Below, piece after piece: positions 7,857 through 16,555 of a stretch of 64,000 nucleotides of DNA. The stretch covers positions 1,054,001 through 1,118,000 of the forward strand of contig JBMNLP010000001.1 of the NCBI GenBank assembly GCA_050952845.1, in the 5' to 3' direction. The notes under the pieces were generated by a model. It was not told the origin of the DNA. It worked only from the letters and a program-made list of their open reading frames with translations, and made no database searches. The translations under genes and the position numbers were made by a program. Each line of letters begins with the position of its first letter. Position 1 is the first letter of the stretch. The stretch is from JAGVSV01 sp050952845. Its GTDB lineage: Bacteria; Bacillota; Clostridia; Christensenellales; Aristaeellaceae.

Positions 7857-9878
7857 GTGAAAGTGGCGATTGGAATGGAATTAAAAGAATTGAAGGGCGT
7901 TGGACCGGCCAGGCTGAAAGCGCTGCATGCCGCCAGCGTGTTCACGGCTGCCGATTTGCTGAGTCTGTTTCCCGTCGCTTACCTGGATACGACGGTGCCG
8001 CAGTCCATCCCCTTGCTGCGCCCGGGTGAGGCAGCCTGCGTGGAGGTTGTGCTGGCGGAAACGCCGCGCGTGAGGTATCAGGGCGCTTTTTCGTCGGCAC
8101 ATGCGCTTGCACAGGGTGTGGGTGGCACGCTTCGCCTCACTTGGTTTAACCAGCCCTGGATTGCCAGACAGGTTAGGAAAAACGACAGGCTGCTGCTGTA
8201 CGGCAAGGCGGAGCGCTACCAGGATGCCCTGACCATGGTGAACCCGGTGCGGGTGGATAGGCGGGGCATCCTGCCCCGCTATGCGCCGCTGCCCGGCATG
8301 CCGGGCAAGGTGCTGGGCAATTGCATTGCCCAGGCGCTGGAAGAGGTGGAGGCGGCATGCCCTGAAACGCTGTCCGCGGCGTTGATGGCGCGTTATAGCT
8401 TGATGGGTCGTGCCCAGGCGGTTCGCATGGCGCATCTGCCGACTTCCATGCCCCTGCTGAACGCGGCCAAACGGCGGATTGGCTTTGAAAACCTTTTGCT
8501 GTATCAGCTGTCCTTGCGTTCGTTCAGCGCCGAAATGGAGGGAGGCATCCCGATCCCGGCTCCCGCCAATGCCGTGGACAGGTTTTGGTCGCTGTATGCC
8601 TTTACGCCCACCGGCGCGCAGCGGTCGGCGCTGGATGCGGTTGTCCGCGACATGGCGCAGAATCAGCCCATGCGGCGGTTGGTGCAGGGTGATGTGGGGG
8701 CAGGAAAGACAGCGGTGGCATTTGGCGCTGTTTTTATAACAGCAAAGGCTGGCTACCAGTCTGCCCTGATGGCGCCGACCGAAATCCTGGCGCGCCAGCA
8801 CTATGAAAACGCCAGGCGGATTTTAGCGCCTGCCGGCATCACCTGTGGCTTGCTGCTGGGCGGTATGCGCGCATCCGAGCGAAAAGCCGCGCTTGCCGCC
8901 ATTGCCTCAGGCGCATGGCAGCTTGTCATCGGCACGCATGCCTTGATCAGCGCCGGCGTCGGCTACAAACAGCTGGCGTTGGTTATCACCGACGAGCAGC
9001 ATCGCTTCGGTGTTCGCCAGCGCGGCAGGCTCAGTGCCAAGGCAGGCGATGGGGCAACCCCGCACGTGCTGGTGATGTCGGCGACGCCCATCCCGCGCAC
9101 GCTGGCGCTGGTGCTGTATGGCGACTTGAATGTGACGGTGATCGACGAGATGCCGCCAAACAGGACGCCAGTTAGAACGCATATCGTGCCGGAGCATAAG
9201 CGGCAGGCGATGTACGGGTTTTTGCGGGACCGTGCGGCGCTGGGCGAACAGGCTTACCTGGTATGCCCCCTGGTGGAGGACAGCAGCGAGACGGACTTTA
9301 AAAGTGCGCAGGCCATGTACCGTGAATTGCAGGCCGGCGCCCTCAAAGGATTGCGCTTGGGGCTGACCTATGGCAGCCAGCCACCGGACGAAAAGGACAC
9401 CGTGCTGCGCGCGTTTTCAATGGGAGCCATCGATGTGTTGGTTGCTACCACAGTGATCGAGGTGGGGGTCGATGTGCCCAACGCCACCGTGATGATCATT
9501 GAAAACGCCGACCGCTTTGGCCTGTCGCAGCTGCACCAGCTGCGCGGCCGCGTGGGCCGCGGTAACAGAGAGAGCTGGTGCTTCCTGTTTGGCGAAGCCA
9601 ACGAGCGCCTGGACACGCTGTGCGCCACAAACGATGGATTTATCATTGCCCAGAAGGACCTGGAGCAGCGCGGCCCCGGCGATTTTCTGGGCACCCGCCA
9701 GCATGGGGACGCCCTGCCCGGCGCCTTTGGCGTGGGGAGCATGGCCCTCATTGAGGAAACCCAGCGCTGCGTTGACGACCTCATGCATGACCCGGTGCTG
9801 CGTACCGACCGCGACCGGCTTGTCGCTTTGGCAATACAGCGATTTCAGCCCGCTCTGCGGGATATTGTAATGCATTGA
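7857..9878 (+). CDS. recG: ATP-dependent DNA helicase RecG
   Basis: Branched-DNA translocase that regresses stalled forks and processes Holliday-type junctions. At 673 residues it is the normal size. Order: helix-hairpin-like N-terminus (LKGVGPARLKALHAA), OB-fold wedge (about 60-150), Walker A GDVGAGKTAVAF near 277-288, Walker B TDEQHRFG near 378-385, SATPIPRTLA, motif VI QLHQLRGRVGRG, and the C-terminal TRG region GPGDFLGTRQHG. Starts: GTG at 7857 (after GGGGG) or ATG at 7875 are both possible. It is separated from fakA by a terminator and no clear promoter was seen in the 17 bp left, so expression may depend on readthrough. Confidence 0.95.
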   Translation: MKVAIGMELKELKGVGPARLKALHAASVFTAADLLSLFPVAYLDTTVPQSIPLLRPGEAACVEVVLAETPRVRYQGAFSSAHALAQGVGGTLRLTWFNQPWIARQVRKNDRLLLYGKAERYQDALTMVNPVRVDRRGILPRYAPLPGMPGKVLGNCIAQALEEVEAACPETLSAALMARYSLMGRAQAVRMAHLPTSMPLLNAAKRRIGFENLLLYQLSLRSFSAEMEGGIPIPAPANAVDRFWSLYAFTPTGAQRSALDAVVRDMAQNQPMRRLVQGDVGAGKTAVAFGAVFITAKAGYQSALMAPTEILARQHYENARRILAPAGITCGLLLGGMRASERKAALAAIASGAWQLVIGTHALISAGVGYKQLALVITDEQHRFGVRQRGRLSAKAGDGATPHVLVMSATPIPRTLALVLYGDLNVTVIDEMPPNRTPVRTHIVPEHKRQAMYGFLRDRAALGEQAYLVCPLVEDSSETDFKSAQAMYRELQAGALKGLRLGLTYGSQPPDEKDTVLRAFSMGAIDVLVATTVIEVGVDVPNATVMIIENADRFGLSQLHQLRGRVGRGNRESWCFLFGEANERLDTLCATNDGFIIAQKDLEQRGPGDFLGTRQHGDALPGAFGVGSMALIEETQRCVDDLMHDPVLRTDRDRLVALAIQRFQPALRDIVMH

Positions 9879-9976
9879 CGAGCTGATGGGATGATTTATT
9901 AGCTATTATCCGTTACCATTCTTGTACAAGTGTTTAATGTAAGGGGAAGCAAACAAGGTTTTGAGGAGGAATATCT

Positions 9977-11044
9977 ATGCGTTATAAGCAGGATTGGGAA
10001 ATGGCGCGCAAGCGGTTAACCGCTTTTTGGCACCAGGAAATACTTGACCGCTGTTGCGCTGCGGTGTATGTGTATTGCAATGGTGTGCAAGCCCCTGTCA
10101 GGGTGGTGCCCGGTGACGCGAAGGAGAGGTTGCTTTATTGGACGGATCCTGAGCGGATTATCCGTCGCAACCGCAAGTTGATGGAAAACACCTATTTTGG
10201 TGGCGAGGCGTTTCCGAGCATCTTTGTAGATTTAGGCGCAGGTGGACACGCGGGATTCTTTAAAGGGGCAAAGCATGAATTTGGAGATTCGGTTTGGTTC
10301 TTTCCCTCATTGAACGACCCTGACGACCTGGAATTTGATGACAATAGCTTTATGTATCAAAAAACGCTGGAGCTTGCTCGAGCGTATGCTGAGGACAGCC
10401 GTGGTGACTACATGGTTTCTATGCCCGACAGCACGGGCAATGCGGACGCTCTTTCCCATCTGATGGGGCCTGACGAGTTGCTGGTTGCTATGATTGAAAA
10501 ACCGGAAAGCGTAAAACGTGCTCTTCAGGAAATCGAAAAGGCTTATGAGCGGATCATGCTGGAGGTATACGGTATTGTAAAGGATACAAACGAAGGTGGC
10601 AGCTGCGTGAGCTGGTTGAGCACATGGTCGCCCGGCCTGCATGCGCAGATGCAATGCGATATGTCCGTCATGATTTCAAACGATATGTTCGAGGAATTTA
10701 TCATGCCCGAGCTCCAGGCGCAATGCGAGTTTTTAGATGCAGCGCTGTATCATTTTGACGGTGTGGAGCAGATTCGCCATTTGGATAGCATGCTCTCTAT
10801 TTCGCGTCTGCGTGCCATTCAGTGGACGCAGGTCGCAGGGCAAAAACCTTGCACGGAATATATTCCTGAGCTGCGTCGTATTCAAGCAGCAGGCAAGAGC
10901 CTTATTATTCTCGCGGCTCCTGATCAGGTGAAGCCGCTGATGGAAAATTTGTCCTCTCGCGGCTTGTATCTGATCACGACTGTGCCTTCTCGTAGTGAAG
11001 CCGACAGCCTGCTTCAAAACATTGCTAAGTGGACGCACGACTGA
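9977..11044 (+). CDS. Uroporphyrinogen decarboxylase-like (URO-D superfamily) protein
   Basis: 355-residue cytoplasmic protein whose C-terminal half resembles the URO-D/MtaA barrel (LGSC-type segments such as MLEVYGIVKDTNEGGS, YHFDGVEQIRHLDSML, RAIQWTQVAG). This superfamily includes haem-pathway decarboxylases and corrinoid-dependent methyltransferases. No haem genes, corrinoid protein or methyltransferase partners are nearby, and the N-terminal 90 residues are not familiar, so a true uroporphyrinogen decarboxylase is unlikely. GAGGAGG lies 7 bp before the ATG. It stands alone between recG and the cysteine desulfurase, each in its own unit. Exact function unknown. Confidence 0.65.
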   Translation: MRYKQDWEMARKRLTAFWHQEILDRCCAAVYVYCNGVQAPVRVVPGDAKERLLYWTDPERIIRRNRKLMENTYFGGEAFPSIFVDLGAGGHAGFFKGAKHEFGDSVWFFPSLNDPDDLEFDDNSFMYQKTLELARAYAEDSRGDYMVSMPDSTGNADALSHLMGPDELLVAMIEKPESVKRALQEIEKAYERIMLEVYGIVKDTNEGGSCVSWLSTWSPGLHAQMQCDMSVMISNDMFEEFIMPELQAQCEFLDAALYHFDGVEQIRHLDSMLSISRLRAIQWTQVAGQKPCTEYIPELRRIQAAGKSLIILAAPDQVKPLMENLSSRGLYLITTVPSRSEADSLLQNIAKWTHD

Positions 11045-11077
11045 GCTTCGCTGACTGAACGAAGATAAGCTGCATAT

Positions 11078-11106
11078 TTGACACCTCCAGGGCCTGATGG
11101 TACCAT
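11078..11106 (+). promoter_or_regulatory. Promoter of the cysteine desulfurase-hflX-scpAB block
   Basis: TTGACA (11078-11083), 17-bp spacer ending TGATGG, TACCAT (11101-11106) with extended -10 TGG. The -35 is a perfect consensus. It lies 36 bp before the desulfurase ATG and is the only good promoter seen before the ten downstream genes. Confidence 0.65.
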
Positions 11107-11142
11107 ACTAACTATATGGTTTATCGGAGGAGCGAGCCTGCC

Positions 11143-12282
11143 ATGAACAGGATTTATCTGGACAACGCCGCGACGACACCGGTGGGGGCGGAGGTCCTGG
11201 AGGCCATGCTGCCCTATTTTGCAGCGCAATTCGGCAATGCGTCGGGTGTCCATGCCACCAGCCGCAGTGCGCGCAAGGCGTTGGAACAGGCGCGCCGCCA
11301 AATTGCTGCGGTGCTGGACATCACGCCTGGCGAGGTCTTCTTCACCTCAGGCGGCACCGAAAGCGACAACTGGGCAGTGAAGGGCGCGGCTTTCGCGCTG
11401 AAGGATAAGGGGCGGCACATCATCACCACCTCCATTGAACACCACGCCGTGCTGCATGCCTGTGCCTGGCTGGAGCAGCAGGGGTTCAGCGTGACGTATC
11501 TGCCTGTCGATGGCGCCGGATTGGTCGATCCGGCGGATGTCGAAAGCGCTATTACAAAAGACACCATTCTGATATCCGTTATGGCGGCTAACAACGAGAC
11601 GGGCGTTCTGCAGCCGGTGGCTGACATCGGCGCCGTGGCAAAGCGGCACGGCGTGATGTTTCACACCGACGCCGTGCAAGCTGCCGGCGCCATCAAGCTG
11701 AATGCGGCAGGCTGGCAGGCAGACATGATTTCGCTGTCCGCGCATAAGGTGCACGGCCCCAAGGGGACGGGCGTGCTCTATGTGCGGGACAAAACGCCGT
11801 TGGATGCGTTGGTGCATGGCGGCGCGCAGGAAAAAGGTCGACGCGCCGGCACGGAGAATCTGCCCGGCATCGTGGGCTGCGGCCTGGCCATGGAGCTGGC
11901 CGAGGTACATCGGGCGGAGCGCGTGGCTTATGTCGGTGCCCTCCGCGACAGGCTGTATCAGGGGCTTTGCGAGGGCATATCCGGGCTGCAGCTGAACGGC
12001 GACGCTGTGCGGCGGCTGCCCGGCAACCTGAACATATCCATCCCGGACATCGACGGCGAGGCGTTGCTGCTGCGGCTGGACCTGGCGGGCATTGCGGCTT
12101 CGTCGGGGGCGGCATGTACGGCCGGCACGTTGAACCCATCCCATGTGCTGAAGGCCATGGGCTTGCCTGACAGGCTGGCCAGGGGCAGCATCCGCTTTTC
12201 GCTGGCTCACACCACCACGCAGCAGGAGATCGACGAAACGCTGCGCATCGTGCCCGATATAGTGCGCGCGATGCGCGCTTGA
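11143..12282 (+). CDS. Cysteine desulfurase (NifS/IscS family)
   Basis: PLP enzyme that takes sulfur from cysteine, giving alanine and an enzyme persulfide for Fe-S clusters or tRNA thiolation. 379 residues from the ATG at 11143, which follows CGGAGGAG; an upstream in-frame ATG (11116) would place the ribosome site inside the gene. Motifs: N-terminal MNRIYLDNAATTPVG, GGTESDNWAVKG, the PLP lysine in LSAHKVHGPKGTG, and the catalytic cysteine in SSGAACTAG followed by SHVLKAMG. No scaffold (IscU/NifU) or thiolase (MnmA) gene follows, so its partner is elsewhere. First gene of a long + strand block. Confidence 0.93.
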   Translation: MNRIYLDNAATTPVGAEVLEAMLPYFAAQFGNASGVHATSRSARKALEQARRQIAAVLDITPGEVFFTSGGTESDNWAVKGAAFALKDKGRHIITTSIEHHAVLHACAWLEQQGFSVTYLPVDGAGLVDPADVESAITKDTILISVMAANNETGVLQPVADIGAVAKRHGVMFHTDAVQAAGAIKLNAAGWQADMISLSAHKVHGPKGTGVLYVRDKTPLDALVHGGAQEKGRRAGTENLPGIVGCGLAMELAEVHRAERVAYVGALRDRLYQGLCEGISGLQLNGDAVRRLPGNLNISIPDIDGEALLLRLDLAGIAASSGAACTAGTLNPSHVLKAMGLPDRLARGSIRFSLAHTTTQQEIDETLRIVPDIVRAMRA

Positions 12283-12297
12283 CGCAAAAGGAGCTTT

Positions 12298-14100
12298 ATG
12301 TCTGAAATCAACGGCAATCTGGACGGTATCCGCAGCAGCGTGCTCAAGGAAATGACGGCGCTGTACGACTATCCGGTGGAGCGGAGCGAATTTTTGCCCG
12401 TTGGACTGGGCAGCCTGCTGGCGGAATTTTCCTCGCGCATCAACCGGGAGATATCGCTGTACATCGCGCGAAACGGCACGGTGCTGAACGTTACCGTCGG
12501 GTTCACTGACAACGTGCCGCTGGCACGGCACCGCCTGCGCAGAAGCGACGACCGGTTGTCAGGCGTGCGCTGCATCCATACGCATCCCGGTGGCCCGGCC
12601 GAGCTGTCCGATGTGGACATCACCGCGCTGCGCTCGCTGCTGCATGACGCCATGTGTGCGATCGGCATCGATCCGGACGGGCGGATCAACGGTATCAGTG
12701 CCGCATTTCTGGGGGAAAGGATCAATGGCATCCCGCATGTGCGGGTGTTTGGTGCGCTTAGCCTCGAAGCGTTGCCTCAGGAGGAGTGGTTGGCTTATAT
12801 CCAGGAGAGCGACGCGGCAGTGCAGCGTCTGATCGAGCCAACGGCTAACGCACAGGAAAAGGCGCTGCTGGTGGGCATCGACAGCGCGCACTCGTTGGAT
12901 GAGCTGGAGGCGCTGAGCGAAAGCGCCGGGTTGGAGGTGGTGGGCCGGTCGTTTCAAGCCAAAGCCAGGCCCGATCCGGCGTTGTTTGTCGGCACCGGCA
13001 AGGCGGAGGAGTTGGCGCTGGATGCGCAGGCGCTGGAGGCTGATGTGCTCATTGTTGACGACGAGCTGACCGGTTCGCAGCAAAAGCGGCTGGAGGAGGC
13101 TGTCGGCATCAAGGTGGTGGACAGAACGACGCTGATTCTGGACATTTTTGCTCAGCGGGCTAAGTCCAGTGAGGGCAAACTGCAGGTGGAGCTGGCACAG
13201 CTCAGCTATCGCGCCACGCGGCTGGTTGGGTTGGGCACGGTGCTGTCCCGGTTGGGTGGCGGCGTGGGCACGCGGGGTCCTGGTGAAAGCAAGCTGGAGA
13301 CCGACAGGCGGCACATTCGCCGGCGCATCAACACCTTGAAAAAAGAACTGGCTGAGCTGGAAAAGCAGCGCTCGCTGCGCCGGCGCAACAGGGAGCGCAG
13401 CGCTGTGCCCGTGGTAGCCCTGGTGGGATATACCAACACGGGCAAGTCCACCCTGCTTAACCGTATGGCGGATGCCGATGTGTTTGTGAAGGACCAGCTG
13501 TTTGCGACGCTGGACGCCGTATCCCGCCGGGTTGCGCTGCCCGATGGCGGGGAATTTGTATTGGTGGACTCTGTCGGCTTTATCAGCAAGCTGCCCACCG
13601 ATCTGGTCGAAGCCTTCCATTCCACCCTGGAGGAGGCGGTGCTGGCCGATGTGTTGTTGGTGGTATCAGACGCGTCGTCACCTGACTGCCTGGCGCAGCG
13701 GGATGTTGTGCACGATGTGCTGGAAAAGTTAGGTGCCGATGACCAGCCGCGGATCGATGTGCTCAACAAAAGCGATATTGCAGGTGCTGGTGATGCACCG
13801 ATGCTGCCAGGCGCTGTCCGGGTATCGGCTCTGACCGGCGAGGGGATCGATGCGCTGCTGGACAGGATCGCCGAAGCCCTCCGCCGCAGCGAGCGCCGCT
13901 TCAGCGTGTTTGTGCCGTTTTCCGATTATGGCAAGCTGGATGAGCTGCGCAGGTTCGGGCGTATCGTGGAGGAGCAGCATGATGAGCATGGCACCGTCGT
14001 CAACTTGCTGACCGATCCGGCAAGCGCAGGCAGGCTGATCGCGCGCTATGGCAATCAGATCATCCGGGAGGTGAGGGCAGGCGAATGCTTACAAAACTGA
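12298..14100 (+). CDS. hflX: GTPase HflX with N-terminal JAMM-like extension
   Basis: Ribosome-associated GTPase that splits or rescues stalled 70S/100S ribosomes. The HflX part (from about residue 180) has the glycine-rich linker LGGGVGTRGPGESKLETD, G1 GYTNTGKST near 376-384, G3 as DSVGF (usually DTVGF) near 423, and G4 NKSD near 490. The first about 170 residues are an extension absent from short HflX proteins and contain HTHP...S..D (His94, His96, Ser104, Asp107), exactly the HxHx7SxxD spacing of JAMM/RadC metalloprotease-fold proteins. 600 residues. Its stop overlaps the next gene by 16 bp. Confidence 0.93.
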   Translation: MSEINGNLDGIRSSVLKEMTALYDYPVERSEFLPVGLGSLLAEFSSRINREISLYIARNGTVLNVTVGFTDNVPLARHRLRRSDDRLSGVRCIHTHPGGPAELSDVDITALRSLLHDAMCAIGIDPDGRINGISAAFLGERINGIPHVRVFGALSLEALPQEEWLAYIQESDAAVQRLIEPTANAQEKALLVGIDSAHSLDELEALSESAGLEVVGRSFQAKARPDPALFVGTGKAEELALDAQALEADVLIVDDELTGSQQKRLEEAVGIKVVDRTTLILDIFAQRAKSSEGKLQVELAQLSYRATRLVGLGTVLSRLGGGVGTRGPGESKLETDRRHIRRRINTLKKELAELEKQRSLRRRNRERSAVPVVALVGYTNTGKSTLLNRMADADVFVKDQLFATLDAVSRRVALPDGGEFVLVDSVGFISKLPTDLVEAFHSTLEEAVLADVLLVVSDASSPDCLAQRDVVHDVLEKLGADDQPRIDVLNKSDIAGAGDAPMLPGAVRVSALTGEGIDALLDRIAEALRRSERRFSVFVPFSDYGKLDELRRFGRIVEEQHDEHGTVVNLLTDPASAGRLIARYGNQIIREVRAGECLQN

Positions 14101-14768
14101 TGGCGACAGCCGCGCTGATCGCGGCGCTGGGGCAGTTTACCGTCGATGCCTATGTGGAGAAAACCAGCCTGGGCGGCATGCTGTACCTGGTGAACACCGA
14201 GTATACCCTGTCAGCCGACTATGTGCCGCCCGATCTGGTGCGCCCCAGGGTGCGCACCGACTATGGCAACCTGCTGATGCGAAGCGAAGCAGCCAAGGCG
14301 CTGGAGGAGCTGTTCCAGGCAGCGAAGGACGAGGAAGGTTTCATCTTGGAAGCCGTATCCGGGTACCGAAGCTATGGCAAGCAACGAGCCATCTACCAGC
14401 GAAAAATTCAGTCCACGGGCGACAAGGCCAAGGCTTCACTGTTGGTGGCGCCACCCGGTGCCAGCGAGCACCAGCTGGGGCTGGCGATGGACATTGGGCG
14501 CAAGGGCGGCTCCGGGCTGACAGCCCGCTTTGGCGACACCAAGGAGGGCCAGTGGGTGGCGCAAAATGCGCACCGGTTTGGCTATATCATCCGCTACAAG
14601 GAAGAATGGACGGCGATCACCGGCTATGCGTACGAGCCTTGGCATATCCGCTACGTGGGCAAAGAGCATGCCGGGCGGTTGTTTGAGCTGGATATCCCGT
14701 TGGATACCTATGTGGCGATGCTTAGCGAAGCGGCGTTTGGCGCGTACCTGGGCAGTGCGGGGGAGTAG
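14085..14768 (+). CDS. VanY-type D-alanyl-D-alanine carboxypeptidase (M15B), copy 1
   Basis: Zinc peptidase expected to trim the terminal D-Ala of peptidoglycan stem peptides outside the membrane. 227 residues: hydrophobic N-terminal signal (MLTKLMATAALIAALGQ), conserved YVPPDLV, SGYRSYGKQ, the zinc-site motif SEHQLGLAMDIG, and EPWHIRYVG near the C-terminus. It overlaps hflX by 16 bp. First of three tandem paralogues separated by 1 bp or by overlap, so it is surely co-transcribed with them. Confidence 0.9.
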   Translation: MLTKLMATAALIAALGQFTVDAYVEKTSLGGMLYLVNTEYTLSADYVPPDLVRPRVRTDYGNLLMRSEAAKALEELFQAAKDEEGFILEAVSGYRSYGKQRAIYQRKIQSTGDKAKASLLVAPPGASEHQLGLAMDIGRKGGSGLTARFGDTKEGQWVAQNAHRFGYIIRYKEEWTAITGYAYEPWHIRYVGKEHAGRLFELDIPLDTYVAMLSEAAFGAYLGSAGE

Positions 14769-14769
14769 G

Positions 14770-15591
14770 ATGACAAAGCTTTTCTGCGCTGTATGCGCCA
14801 TTTGTCTGGCCCTGCAGCTGCCCCTGCCGTTATACGCGGCAGAACAGCCGCCGTGGACATTCCCGGTGCGCGCGGACATCCTGGAAAACCGCAGCAGGCT
14901 GCTGGACATTGCCAGCCGTGACAACCCGCTGGATGCGGACTATGTGCCCCACAATCTGGTGCCATTAAAGTTGCGCAGCGTTGTGTCCGGCCCCGAACTG
15001 CGCCGCGAAGCTGCTGACGCGCTAACCCGCATGTTTGAGGCAGCCGACCAGGCCGGCTATACCCTGTATGTGAAAAGCGCTTACCGCAGCTATCAGACGC
15101 AGAGCACCATGTACGCCAACCGGTTGGATAAGTACAATAAGGATGACGGCGTGGTGGCGTATCCCGGCACGTCGGATCATCAAACGGGCTTGGGCGTGGA
15201 CATCCTCAACCTGGCTTGGACCAAACAGGACGGCATGCGGCCCGAGTTTGGACAAACAGCCGAAGCGCAATGGATGGCCAGCGTATGCCACGAATATGGC
15301 TTCATCCTGCGCTATATGGACGGCAAGCAGGACATCACCGGTATCATATACGAACCCTGGCATTTTCGCTATGTGGGGGAGGAAGTGGCCCAGTATATCA
15401 TGGAAAACAACCTGACACTGGAGGAGTTTGTTGAGCAGGCGCGCCAAGCTATTGTCCACTATGAGCAGCAGGGCGGGGATTTTTATGCCCTGTGCAGGGA
15501 GCTGACCAGGCTGCCCGATGTTGTCGAGTTAACCGAAACCGATTCGGAGGGGGACAGTGAGCTGTCCTTTTATAAAACGAATGAATCGTGA
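14770..15591 (+). CDS. VanY-type D-alanyl-D-alanine carboxypeptidase (M15B), copy 2
   Basis: Second M15B paralogue, 273 residues. Signal peptide MTKLFCAVCAICLALQLPLP ending near YAAE, then SAYRSYQTQ, zinc-site motif SDHQTGLGVDIL and EPWHFRYVGEE. It differs from its neighbours in SDHQTG (for SEHQLG) and in YVPHNLV (for YVPPDLV). The start at 14770 follows GTAGG immediately after the stop of copy 1; longer in-frame upstream sequence lies inside copy 1. A 45-residue acidic tail follows the peptidase domain. Confidence 0.9.
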   Translation: MTKLFCAVCAICLALQLPLPLYAAEQPPWTFPVRADILENRSRLLDIASRDNPLDADYVPHNLVPLKLRSVVSGPELRREAADALTRMFEAADQAGYTLYVKSAYRSYQTQSTMYANRLDKYNKDDGVVAYPGTSDHQTGLGVDILNLAWTKQDGMRPEFGQTAEAQWMASVCHEYGFILRYMDGKQDITGIIYEPWHFRYVGEEVAQYIMENNLTLEEFVEQARQAIVHYEQQGGDFYALCRELTRLPDVVELTETDSEGDSELSFYKTNES

Positions 15592-16555
15592 TAAGGCTTT
15601 TCGGATGACCTTGCACTGTGCCGCCTTTGTGCTCTTAGCCATGCTGCTGGCTATGCTTGTTGCGCATGCACAGCCTGAGCAGCCGCTGCCTGATATTCTC
15701 TCCACGGAAGGCATTTTGTTTCTGGTGAACCGCGGGCAAAAGGTGACCAAGCGTTATGTGCCGCCCGATCTGGTCGTACCCCGGGTGGACACCAGAAAGC
15801 AGGGCATGGACGAAAGGATTATGCTGCGGCAGGAGGCTGCGCTGGCGCTGGAGAACCTTTTCCAAGCGGCTAAGAGCGAGGGAAATCACGTGTTGTATGC
15901 GGCGTCCGGCTACCGCAGCTTTGGGTCACAGCAGGTGCTGTTCGACGCGAAGGTGAAGGAGCGGGGCAAGGACCGGGCTCAGCGCACCGTAGCACCTCCG
16001 GGCGCCAGCGAACATCAGCTGGGTTTGGCGATGGATGTGCAATGCCCCGCGCAGCTCAACCTCAACCAGAATTTTGCCCAAACCGACGAAGGCAAGTGGC
16101 TGGCGGCCAACGCGCACCGCTTTGGGTTTGTCATCCGCTATCAGGCAGAGTGGCGGGATGTGACGGGCTATGCCTATGAGCCCTGGCATATCCGCTACCT
16201 GGGCATTGCGCACGCTTCGGCGCTGTACAGACTGAATATCCCCTTTGAAACCTACCATGCCTGCATTTTGACGTTGCCTGAATATGTATTGACCGGTGCC
16301 AGCGATCTGCTGCTGGAAGGCCTGGTGCAGCAGATGCTGGCGACGCCTGAGGTGCCGGCGCCTCAGGTGCTGGTGGAAGCGGCAGAAGATGCATATGATG
16401 AAGCGCTGCGCGCTGCGACGGCGCCTTTTTTGCCTGAAGGCACCACCTATGAGCAGGCGCTGTGGGCCTGCTACCCTACGCCCGCACCCACCTCGCCCCC
16501 CTACCAGGACAGGGACGAGGAGGCGACATGGTTGATGGAGGAGGGCGGCGGATGA
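15557..16555 (+). CDS. VanY-type D-alanyl-D-alanine carboxypeptidase (M15B), copy 3
   Basis: Third M15B paralogue, 332 residues with a membrane anchor or signal at about 17-38 (LHCAAFVLLAMLLAMLVAHA). Motifs: YVPPDLV, SGYRSFGSQ, SEHQLGLAMDVQ, EPWHIRYLG. It is closer to copy 1 than to copy 2 in these motifs and carries about 100 extra C-terminal residues of unknown role. The GTG at 15557 lies 6 bp after GGAGG and overlaps the end of copy 2 by 35 bp; ATG codons at 15581 and 15605 are alternatives. Confidence 0.88.
   Translation: MSCPFIKRMNRDKAFRMTLHCAAFVLLAMLLAMLVAHAQPEQPLPDILSTEGILFLVNRGQKVTKRYVPPDLVVPRVDTRKQGMDERIMLRQEAALALENLFQAAKSEGNHVLYAASGYRSFGSQQVLFDAKVKERGKDRAQRTVAPPGASEHQLGLAMDVQCPAQLNLNQNFAQTDEGKWLAANAHRFGFVIRYQAEWRDVTGYAYEPWHIRYLGIAHASALYRLNIPFETYHACILTLPEYVLTGASDLLLEGLVQQMLATPEVPAPQVLVEAAEDAYDEALRAATAPFLPEGTTYEQALWACYPTPAPTSPPYQDRDEEATWLMEEGGG

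Noticed and set aside
11045..11066. CTTCG/CGAAG hairpin after the URO-D-like gene
   Set aside because: Five pairs with a 9-base loop and no T-run.
11347..12531. 394-codon frame antisense to the cysteine desulfurase
   Set aside because: Low-complexity antisense shadow without start signals or family resemblance.
12559..13620. Open frame of 353 codons on the minus strand inside hflX
   Set aside because: Mirror of a conserved GTPase gene in GC-rich DNA; Arg/Gln/His-rich composition, no ribosome site.
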